A DNA stretch of 64,000 nucleotides from Ketobacter sp964016105 (lineage in GTDB: Bacteria > Pseudomonadota > Gammaproteobacteria > Pseudomonadales > Ketobacteraceae): contig CAXHEX010000022.1 in assembly GCA_964016105.1 (NCBI GenBank), positions 1 through 64,000 of the forward strand, written 5' to 3'. The translations under genes and the position numbers were made by a program. Under the pieces are notes generated by a model. The model saw only the letters and a program-made list of their open reading frames with translations, had not been told where the DNA came from and made no database searches. Positions 8,411 to 15,058 of this stretch are shown piece after piece. The stretch's first letter is position 1. Every line of letters starts with the position of its first letter.

Positions 8411-8944
8411 ATGTCACGAGTAGCTAAAAGCCCCGTAGAAATTCCATCAGGCGTTGAGCTAAAGCAGAGTGGGCAAGAATTGGTAGTTAAGGGTTCTAAT
8501 GGGCAATTGACCCTTATCTTGAACCCTTTGGTTGCCGTAGAAGTTGAAGGTAGCGCTGCTACTGTTAAGCCCGTTTCCGAATCAAAGGAAGCTTGGGCCA
8601 TGGCAGGCACCTATCGGTCTCTAGTGAATAACATGGTGACCGGGGTTTCCAAAGGTTTCGAACGAAAGCTTGAGCTGATCGGTGTAGGTTATAGGGCTCA
8701 GGCCAAAGGCAAAGTACTGAATTTAACTTTGGGTTTTTCTCATCCAGTGGATTACGAGTTACCCGAAGGTGTTACTGCCGAAACTCCAAGTCAGACTGAG
8801 ATTCTCCTCAAGAGTGCTGATAAACAACTTTTGGGTCAAGTAGCAGCAAATGTACGCAGCTTTAGGCCACCTGAGCCTTACAAAGGCAAAGGTGTTCGAT
8901 ATGCAGACGAGTATGTTCGTCGTAAAGAAGCCAAGAAAAAATAA
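8411..8944 (+). CDS. rplF: 50S ribosomal protein L6
   Basis: Two-domain protein near the factor-binding site. It has 177 residues with MSRVAKSPVEIPSGVEL at the start and the family signature FRPPEPYKGKGVRYADEYVR near the end. Spacing to rpsH is 13 bases and to rplR 17 bases. Confidence 0.98.
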   Translation: MSRVAKSPVEIPSGVELKQSGQELVVKGSNGQLTLILNPLVAVEVEGSAATVKPVSESKEAWAMAGTYRSLVNNMVTGVSKGFERKLELIGVGYRAQAKGKVLNLTLGFSHPVDYELPEGVTAETPSQTEILLKSADKQLLGQVAANVRSFRPPEPYKGKGVRYADEYVRRKEAKKK

Positions 8945-8961
8945 TCGTTGAGACGGTAGCC

Positions 8962-9309
8962 ATGAATGAGAAAAAAGTAGCCCGTTTGCGACGGGCCAAG
9001 CGCACCAGAATGAAGATCCGCGAATTGGGTCAGGACCGATTGACTGTTAACCGAACTGGCAAGCACATCTATGCTCAAGTTATTTCCAAAGATGGAAACA
9101 ACGTTATTGCTTGCGCCGGTACCAACGAGAAGTCATTCGAAGGCGCCACAAGTAACAAAGATGCTGCGTCAGCCATTGGTAAATTGATCGCTGAGCGAGC
9201 AAAAGAGAAGGGTGTTACCAAGGTGGCATTCGATCGATCCGGATTTAAGTACCATGGCCGGGTTCAAGCGTTAGCAGAAGCAGCCCGCGAAGGCGGCCTT
9301 GAGTTCTAA
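8962..9309 (+). CDS. rplR: 50S ribosomal protein L18
   Basis: 5S rRNA-binding protein. It has 115 residues against 117 in E. coli. It opens MNEKKVARLRRAKRTRMKI and ends with the conserved VAFDRSGFKYHGRVQALAEA block. It sits 11 bases before rpsE. Confidence 0.97.
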   Translation: MNEKKVARLRRAKRTRMKIRELGQDRLTVNRTGKHIYAQVISKDGNNVIACAGTNEKSFEGATSNKDAASAIGKLIAERAKEKGVTKVAFDRSGFKYHGRVQALAEAAREGGLEF

Positions 9310-9320
9310 AGGGTATTGAA

Positions 9321-9821
9321 ATGGCAAAAGTTGAAGATAAAAACGAAGGTTTTCAAGAGAAACTGGTTCAGGTTAACCGCGTAGCTAAAGTGGTTAAGGG
9401 CGGTAGAATCTTCGGTTTTACTGCATTAACCGTAGTTGGTGATGGTAACGGCAAAGTAGGCTTTGGTAGCGGTAAGGCACGTGAAGTACCTGTAGCTATC
9501 CAAAAGGCTCTTGAAGCTGCTCGCAGAAACATGGTGACGGTTGAATTGAAAGGCACTACTCTGCAGCACCAGATCAAAGCGCAACACGGCGCCTCTAAGG
9601 TGTATCTGCAGCCTGCTTCAGACGGTACAGGTATCATCGCAGGTGGTGCGATGCGTGCAGTACTTGAAGTTGCCGGTGTCCAAAACGTATTGGCGAAATG
9701 CTATGGCTCCACTAACCCAATGAACGTAGTGCGCGCCACAGTTAAAGGTTTGGCTTCCATGACTTCACCAGAAGATGTGGCTGCTAAGCGTGGCAAAAGC
9801 GTTGAAGATATTCTGGGGTAA
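9321..9821 (+). CDS. rpsE: 30S ribosomal protein S5
   Basis: S5 takes part in translational fidelity and mRNA unwinding. It has 166 residues. The S5 double-stranded-RNA-binding block, with NRVAKVVKGGRIFGFTALTV and GDGNGKVGFGSGKAREVP, is intact around residues 20-55; this is the loop altered in spectinomycin-resistant strains of other species. Five bases separate it from rpmD. Confidence 0.98.
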   Translation: MAKVEDKNEGFQEKLVQVNRVAKVVKGGRIFGFTALTVVGDGNGKVGFGSGKAREVPVAIQKALEAARRNMVTVELKGTTLQHQIKAQHGASKVYLQPASDGTGIIAGGAMRAVLEVAGVQNVLAKCYGSTNPMNVVRATVKGLASMTSPEDVAAKRGKSVEDILG

Positions 9822-9826
9822 TTAGA

Positions 9827-10012
9827 ATGAGTAAGAACACCATAAAAGTTACTCAGACCAAAAGCAGCATCGGTCGTATGGCAAGCCATAAAGCTTGCTT
9901 GAAAGGCTTGGGTCTGCGTCGAATTGGCCATACAGTTGAGGTGGAAGATACTCCGTCTGTTCGCGGTATGGTTAATAAGGTCTATTACATGATTCGGGTT
10001 GAGGGTGAATAG
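9827..10012 (+). CDS. rpmD: 50S ribosomal protein L30
   Basis: Small bacterial L30 of 61 residues. KVTQTKSSIGRMASHKACLK and GLRRIGHTVEVEDTPSVRGM match the family, including the GLGLRR.GHTV core. The rplO start follows after a single base, so coupling is likely. Confidence 0.96.
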   Translation: MSKNTIKVTQTKSSIGRMASHKACLKGLGLRRIGHTVEVEDTPSVRGMVNKVYYMIRVEGE

Positions 10013-10013
10013 G

Positions 10014-10448
10014 ATGCGTTTGAATAGCTTAGGCCCAGCCGCTGGTTCAAAACCGGCTGCAAAACGACGCGGTCGAGGTATCGGTAGCGGACTTGGTAAA
10101 ACCGGTGGTCGCGGTGTAAAAGGACAGAAATCCCGTTCTGGTGGAACCGTTAAGCCCGGTTTCGAAGGCGGACAAATGCCGGTACAGCGTAGGTTGCCCA
10201 AGTTTGGCTTCACCTCGCAGAAATCGTTGATCAGACAAGAAGTTCGTCTGGCTGAGTTGAATAAAGTTGAAGCAGAAGTTATTGACCTGGATGCGTTGAA
10301 AGCCGCGGGCCTCATTCGACGTAGCACGAAATATGTGAAGGTTGTTCTATCCGGTGAGATCAACAAAGCGGTATCTCTGAAGGGTGTACCTGTTACTAAA
10401 GGTGCAAAAGCAGCTATCGAAGCCGCCGGCGGTAAAATAGAGGAATAA
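10014..10448 (+). CDS. rplO: 50S ribosomal protein L15
   Basis: Late-assembly 23S-binding protein with a long basic N-terminal extension. The ATG at 10014 gives MRLNSLGPAAGSKPAAKRRG and 144 residues, as in E. coli; an upstream TTG in frame lies inside rpmD and is rejected. GRGIGSGLGKTGGRGVKGQK and GFEGGQMPVQRRLPKFGF are present. Confidence 0.97.
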   Translation: MRLNSLGPAAGSKPAAKRRGRGIGSGLGKTGGRGVKGQKSRSGGTVKPGFEGGQMPVQRRLPKFGFTSQKSLIRQEVRLAELNKVEAEVIDLDALKAAGLIRRSTKYVKVVLSGEINKAVSLKGVPVTKGAKAAIEAAGGKIEE

Positions 10449-10449
10449 T

Positions 10450-11790
10450 ATGGCCACCAAGCCCAAAAAAGCAGCAATGCAAAATTCTGGCTCCGGAGGC
10501 AACGGAGAACTTTGGGCTCGGTTAAAGTTTTTATTTTTCGCGATACTGGTGTATCGGATTGGAGCTCATATTCCGGTACCGGGTATTGATCCCATCCAGT
10601 TACAGAACCTGTTTAATCAGCAGCAAGATACCATCTTGAGTCTGTTTAACATGTTTTCTGGTGGTGCATTAGAAAGAATGTCGATTTTGGCTTTGGGGAT
10701 TATGCCCTATATTTCGGCATCCATAATTATGCAGCTGCTAACTGCAGTTAGCCCCCAGTTAGAGCAGCTGAAGAAAGAAGGTGAAGCTGGCAGGCGCAAG
10801 ATTTCCCAATACACCCGCTACGGGACCTTGGGCTTGGCCACTCTGCAATCTTTGGGTATGGCCATGGCGTTGCAAACCCAGGGAGTGACTCTGACAGTTG
10901 GGTTTACATGGTTGTTCCCAGCGGTGGTCACCCTCACAACTGGCACCATGTTCCTAATGTGGCTGGGAGAGCAGGTAACTGAGCGAGGCATCGGGAACGG
11001 TATTTCCATGATCATCTTCGCGGGAATTGTGGCAGGGCTGCCGGCAGCTATTGGACAGTCTTTGGAAGCCACACGCCAAGGTGAGCTTAACGTGGCTGTT
11101 CTGTTAATGCTTGCCATTGTTGCGGTTTTGGTTGTCTTCTTTGTGGTTTGGATGGAAAGAGCCCAACGACGCATTACCATCAACTACGCCAAAAGACAGC
11201 AGGGTAAGAAGGTATTTGCGGCGCAGCAATCTCATTTGCCTTTGAAGATTAATATGGCCGGGGTTATACCGCCCATTTTTGCTACAAGTATATTGCTGTT
11301 CCCTGCCAGTATCGGCCAGTGGTTTGGTGAAAGTGACAGCATGGCGTGGATGCAGGAAGTAGCGCTGGCATTGGGGCCAGGTCAACCTCTGTATTTGTTG
11401 CTGTTTGCGTTATTGATAATATTTTTCTGCTACTTCTACACGGCAATTATGTTTAACCCGAAAGATGTAGCGGATAATTTGAAAAAATCTGGAGCCTTTG
11501 TACCTGGAATTCGTCCAGGCGAGCAAACGGCGAAGTACATTGACGGTGTTTTGGGTCGGCTGACTCTGGTGGGTGCCATATACATTACTTTGGTGTGTTT
11601 GCTGCCCCAGGGATTGCAGGCCTTCGGGAATGTCCCATTCTATTTGGGTGGCACTTCCCTGCTCATCGTGGTTGTTGTGGTAATGGACTTCATGGCTCAG
11701 GTACAAAGTCACCTGATGTCGAAGCAATATGAGTCGTTAATGAAGAAGGCCAACCTGAAAGGGTACGGCGGTACTGGCCTAGTTCGTTAA
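10450..11790 (+). CDS. secY: Protein translocase subunit SecY
   Basis: Channel-forming subunit of the SecYEG translocon in the inner membrane. It has 446 residues and about ten hydrophobic segments. Family blocks are visible: AHIPVPGIDP, the GALERMSILALGIMPYISAS stretch of the TM2 plug region, GEQVTERGIGNGISMIIF, the cytoplasmic loop AQRRITINYAKRQQG, and FNPKDVADNLKKSGAFVPGI before TM9. Its usual spc-operon position, one base after rplO, fits. Confidence 0.98.
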   Translation: MATKPKKAAMQNSGSGGNGELWARLKFLFFAILVYRIGAHIPVPGIDPIQLQNLFNQQQDTILSLFNMFSGGALERMSILALGIMPYISASIIMQLLTAVSPQLEQLKKEGEAGRRKISQYTRYGTLGLATLQSLGMAMALQTQGVTLTVGFTWLFPAVVTLTTGTMFLMWLGEQVTERGIGNGISMIIFAGIVAGLPAAIGQSLEATRQGELNVAVLLMLAIVAVLVVFFVVWMERAQRRITINYAKRQQGKKVFAAQQSHLPLKINMAGVIPPIFATSILLFPASIGQWFGESDSMAWMQEVALALGPGQPLYLLLFALLIIFFCYFYTAIMFNPKDVADNLKKSGAFVPGIRPGEQTAKYIDGVLGRLTLVGAIYITLVCLLPQGLQAFGNVPFYLGGTSLLIVVVVVMDFMAQVQSHLMSKQYESLMKKANLKGYGGTGLVR

Positions 11791-11818
11791 GGTAAATTTA
11801 GGTAGTTTGGAGTTTGAC

Positions 11819-11935
11819 ATGAAAGTTCAAGCATCTGTTAAGAAGATTTGTCGTAATTGCAAGATCGTTCGCCGTAAAGGCTCAGTGCGTGTAATTTGCA
11901 GTTCCGAGCCCCGTCATAAGCAGCGACAGGGTTAA
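11819..11935 (+). CDS. rpmJ: 50S ribosomal protein L36 (zinc-binding form)
   Basis: A 38-residue gene read directly from the sequence: MKVQASVKKICRNCKIVRRK and onward to RHKQRQG. The C-x2-C, a later Cys and a His form the classical L36 zinc ribbon, so this is the zinc-dependent type. It closes the spc block between secY and rpsM, as in other gammaproteobacteria. Confidence 0.97.
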   Translation: MKVQASVKKICRNCKIVRRKGSVRVICSSEPRHKQRQG

Positions 11936-11956
11936 TTAGACAGGTTCGCGATAAAT

Positions 11957-11981
11957 AAAAATCGAAGTAGTTGATTTTTTT
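11957..11981 (+). terminator. Possible weak terminator after rpmJ
   Basis: AAAAATC and GATTTTT are complementary around a nine-base loop and end in a T run. The stem is short and AT-rich, so termination would be partial at best. It overlaps the -35 box of the candidate alpha-operon promoter. Confidence 0.35.
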
Positions 11982-11999
11982 GGGCTGTAAAGATAGACT
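11971..11999 (+). promoter_or_regulatory. Candidate promoter for the alpha operon (rpsM-rplQ)
   Basis: TTGATT at 11971-11976 and TAGACT at 11994-11999 are separated by 17 bases; each matches four of six consensus positions. It lies 60 bases before the rpsM start in the only sizeable gap between secY and rpoA, where E. coli also has its alpha leader. An S4-binding leader fold was not tested. Confidence 0.4.
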
Positions 12000-12059
12000 T
12001 TGCGCCCTTTCGCGGCTGATACACAATTTTTAAAAGCTCGAGTAAATGGAGTAAGTTGA

Positions 12060-12416
12060 ATGGCCCGTATAGCAGGCGTCAATATTCCTGATAACAAACA
12101 TGCAGTTATCTCATTGACCTACATATTTGGTGTCGGGAACACAAAGGCAAAGGCCATTTGTGAAGCAACTGGTATCGATCCGACTACCAAAATTAGAGAC
12201 CTTTCCGAGGCCCAATTAGATGCGGTGCGGAACGAAGTTGCTAATCATCCCACTGAGGGTGACCTGCGTCGTGAAGTATCCATGAATATTAAGCGGCTTA
12301 TGGACCTGGGGTGCTATAGAGGTTTACGTCATCGACGTAGTCTGCCAGTACGGGGTCAACGCACCAAGACTAATGCGCGAACCCGAAAAGGTCCTCGCAA
12401 AGCAATTCGCAAGTAA
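12060..12416 (+). CDS. rpsM: 30S ribosomal protein S13
   Basis: Head protein contacting L5 and the P-site tRNA. It has 118 residues, opening MARIAGVNIPDNKHAVISLT. The C-terminal GLRHRRSLPVRGQRTKTNAR block is intact. First gene of the alpha operon. Confidence 0.98.
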   Translation: MARIAGVNIPDNKHAVISLTYIFGVGNTKAKAICEATGIDPTTKIRDLSEAQLDAVRNEVANHPTEGDLRREVSMNIKRLMDLGCYRGLRHRRSLPVRGQRTKTNARTRKGPRKAIRK

Positions 12417-12441
12417 AGCGTAACGTACGGGAATTATTCAG

Positions 12442-12831
12442 ATGGCTAAGGCGACAGCGCGTACGCGTAAAAAAGTTAAAAAGTCCGTTGTTGACGGTGT
12501 GGCTCATATCCACGCGTCTTTCAACAACACTATCATCACTTTGTCTGACCGTCAGGGCAATGCTCTGTCTTGGGCAACCGCAGGTGGTTGTGGATTTCGT
12601 GGTTCTAGAAAGAGCACTCCGTTTGCTGCTCAGGTTGCAGCTGAGAAAGCCGGTCTGGCTGCTCAGGAATATGGTCTCAAGAACCTGGAAGTGATGGTAA
12701 AGGGCCCAGGGCCTGGTCGAGAGTCCGCGGTACGAGCTCTGCACGCCTGTGGCTACAAAATTAATAGTATTACTGACGTGACGCCAATTCCACATAATGG
12801 ATGTCGGCCTCCGAAGAAACGTCGAGTATAA
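12442..12831 (+). CDS. rpsK: 30S ribosomal protein S11
   Basis: Platform protein near the 3' end of 16S rRNA. It has 129 residues with HIHASFNNTIITLSDRQGNA, GPGPGRESAVRAL and the C-terminal DVTPIPHNGCRPPKKRRV. It lies 25 bases after rpsM and 14 bases before rpsD. Confidence 0.98.
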   Translation: MAKATARTRKKVKKSVVDGVAHIHASFNNTIITLSDRQGNALSWATAGGCGFRGSRKSTPFAAQVAAEKAGLAAQEYGLKNLEVMVKGPGPGRESAVRALHACGYKINSITDVTPIPHNGCRPPKKRRV

Positions 12832-12845
12832 CGGGAGTCTGATTG

Positions 12846-13466
12846 ATGGCTAGGTATCTAGGCCCTAAGTGTAAATTATCTCGTCGCGAAGGCACTGACT
12901 TGGGTTTGAAAAGCGGCGTACGTGCTTACGAGAACAAGTGTCGTTCTGAAAAAGCACCCGGCATGCACGGTGAGCGTCGTGGTCGTTTGTCTGACTACGG
13001 AACTCAATTGCGCGAGAAGCAAAAGGTACGACGTATCTATGGCGTTTTGGAGCGTCAGTTCCGAAATTATTATTCTGAAGCGGCCCGTCGTAAAGGTGCA
13101 ACTGGTGAAAATTTGCTTCAGCTGCTTGAAGGTCGCCTAGACAATGTAGTATACCGAATGGGTTTTGGCTCAACTCGGTCTGAAGCGCGTCAATTGGTAA
13201 GCCATAAAGCCATAGCAGTTAACGGTCAAACCGTAAACATTGCTTCATTTCAGGTTAATCCTGGAGATGTTGTAGCAGTGCGCGAGAAGGCGAAAAACCA
13301 GTTGCGTATCGGATCTGCATTGGAATTAGCCGAACAACGTGGATTTGCGTCCTGGGTAGAAGTAGATACCAAGAAGAAAGAAGGTGTTTTCAAGGCTGTA
13401 CCAGAGCGTACTGATCTTCCCTCCGAACTTAACGAAAACTTGATCGTTGAGCTTTATTCTAAGTAA
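12846..13466 (+). CDS. rpsD: 30S ribosomal protein S4
   Basis: Primary 16S-binding protein and, in E. coli, the translational repressor of the alpha operon. The ATG at 12846 gives MARYLGPKCKLSRREGTDL and 206 residues, identical in length to E. coli; a TTG one codon earlier is not needed. The S4 domain RLDNVVYRMGFGSTRSEARQ is intact. Confidence 0.98.
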   Translation: MARYLGPKCKLSRREGTDLGLKSGVRAYENKCRSEKAPGMHGERRGRLSDYGTQLREKQKVRRIYGVLERQFRNYYSEAARRKGATGENLLQLLEGRLDNVVYRMGFGSTRSEARQLVSHKAIAVNGQTVNIASFQVNPGDVVAVREKAKNQLRIGSALELAEQRGFASWVEVDTKKKEGVFKAVPERTDLPSELNENLIVELYSK

Positions 13467-13498
13467 TAAAAAGGCAACAGGTTGAGGTGGTACTCTAT

Positions 13499-14503
13499 AT
13501 GCAACGCTCTGTTAACGAGTTTTTAACACCAAGGACGATCGGTGTACAAGAAATAAACGACACCCAAGCCAAGGTGACTTTAGAGCCCTTGGAAAGGGGT
13601 TTTGGGCATACGTTGGGCAATGCGCTTCGTCGCATTTTGTTGTCCAGCATGCCAGGATCAGCAGTAACAGAAGTTGAAATCGATGGTGTTGTACACGAGT
13701 ACAGCACTTTGGAAGGGGTTCAAGAAGACGTTATCGATATTCTTTTGAACCTGAAAGGTCTGGCTGTTCGCCTAAACGAAAAGAGCGAAGCTCTGTTGAG
13801 TGTTAACAAGGATGGCCCAGGTATCGTAACAGCCGGTGATATCCTTATCGATCACGATGTTGAGATTGTTAACAAGGATATGGTGATTGCAAATCTAAGC
13901 GCCGGCGCCAAGTTAAACATGAAGTTGCGCGTTCAGAAGGGCCGTGGTTACGAGCCAGCTGACAGCCGCGAAATGGAAGAAGAGACCAGAGGCGTTGGTC
14001 GGCTACAGGTCGATTCCACCTACTCGCCTATCCGCCGTGTAGCTTACGTTGTTGAAAGCGCTCGTGTTGAGCAGCGGACAGACTTGGATAAGCTGGTTAT
14101 CGACCTTGAGACCGATGGCACTATAGATGCTGAAGATGCTATTCGTCGTGCGGCCACGATTCTGCAACAACAGCTCGCAGTGTTTGTTGATTTGGAAAAA
14201 GAGTCCGAGCCTCAGAAAGTTGAAGAACGTGACGAGATTGATCCAATCCTGTTACGCCCCGTGGACGATCTTGAGCTTACTGTACGTTCTGCGAACTGTC
14301 TGAAAGCCGAGAACGTCTATTATATTGGTGATTTGGTACAACGCACTGAGGTTGAACTGCTGAAAACACCAAACCTTGGCAAGAAGTCGCTGACTGAAAT
14401 TAAAGATGTACTCGCATCTAAGGGCTTGTCACTGGGTATGCGCCTTGAAAACTGGCCTCCTGGTAGCCTCCGTGATGATGAGCGGGTACTTAAGAAACGT
14501 TAA
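13499..14503 (+). CDS. rpoA: DNA-directed RNA polymerase subunit alpha
   Basis: Alpha subunit, which seeds RNA polymerase assembly and contacts UP elements and activators. The ATG at 13499 gives MQRSVNEFLTPRTIGV; an in-frame GTG four codons earlier is rejected. The protein has 334 residues. The N-terminal dimerisation block LEPLERGFGHTLGNALRRIL and the C-terminal-domain block RSANCLKAENVYYIGDLVQR are both present. Confidence 0.98.
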   Translation: MQRSVNEFLTPRTIGVQEINDTQAKVTLEPLERGFGHTLGNALRRILLSSMPGSAVTEVEIDGVVHEYSTLEGVQEDVIDILLNLKGLAVRLNEKSEALLSVNKDGPGIVTAGDILIDHDVEIVNKDMVIANLSAGAKLNMKLRVQKGRGYEPADSREMEEETRGVGRLQVDSTYSPIRRVAYVVESARVEQRTDLDKLVIDLETDGTIDAEDAIRRAATILQQQLAVFVDLEKESEPQKVEERDEIDPILLRPVDDLELTVRSANCLKAENVYYIGDLVQRTEVELLKTPNLGKKSLTEIKDVLASKGLSLGMRLENWPPGSLRDDERVLKKR

Positions 14504-14551
14504 ACCAAGGCTTTCAGTTTTTGAAAGCGCTAGTTGTAAAGGATAGATATC

Positions 14552-14950
14552 ATGCGTCACCGTAAAAGTGGTCGTAAACTAAATCGAAACAGCAGCCATC
14601 GTAAAGCGATGTTCCGTAACATGGCGGTGTCCTTGGTTGAGCACGAGCTGATTAAAACCACTCTGCCAAAAGCAAAAGAACTGCGTCGTCACGCGGAGCC
14701 GCTCATCACTTTGGCGAAGAATGACAGCGTTGCAAACCGTCGTTTGGCGTTTGCTCGTACTCGCAGTGCCGCTGCTGTTGGTAAGCTATTTACCGACCTG
14801 GGTCCTCGCTATAAAGAAAGACCCGGTGGTTACATCCGCATTTTGAAGTGTGGCTACCGCGCCGGTGACAAAGCACCTATGGCTTATGTGGAACTGGTAG
14901 ATCGACCCATTGAGATGGAGTCCGATGCCGTTGAGGTTGATGAGGATTAA
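14552..14950 (+). CDS. rplQ: 50S ribosomal protein L17
   Basis: Last gene of the alpha operon. It has 132 residues, opening MRHRKSGRKLNRNSSHRKAM. The family segment GPRYKERPGGYIRILKCGYR is present. The C-terminal tail is acidic (ESDAVEVDED), which is a variable part of this family. A strong terminator follows. Confidence 0.97.
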   Translation: MRHRKSGRKLNRNSSHRKAMFRNMAVSLVEHELIKTTLPKAKELRRHAEPLITLAKNDSVANRRLAFARTRSAAAVGKLFTDLGPRYKERPGGYIRILKCGYRAGDKAPMAYVELVDRPIEMESDAVEVDED

Positions 14951-14982
14951 CATCCAAGCGGTTTGACCGTAGAGTGGTACTC

Positions 14983-15011
14983 AAAGGCCGGTGAATCACC
15001 GGCCTTTTTTA
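14983..15011 (+). terminator. Intrinsic terminator closing the ribosomal block
   Basis: AAAGGCCGGT and ACCGGCCTTT pair around GAATC, followed by a T tract. This is a strong GC-rich rho-independent terminator 32 bases after rplQ. The opposite strand has only a short T run, so it serves mainly the + strand. Confidence 0.9.
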
Positions 15012-15058
15012 TTTCTTAATCTTCAACTCCCCATAGTGGGTAATCATTGCAATCTGCG

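Noticed and set aside
9701..10477. 258-residue open frame on - opposite rpsE-rplO
   Set aside because: Covers three certain ribosomal protein genes on the other strand; Pro/Phe/Arg-rich shadow with no family resemblance.
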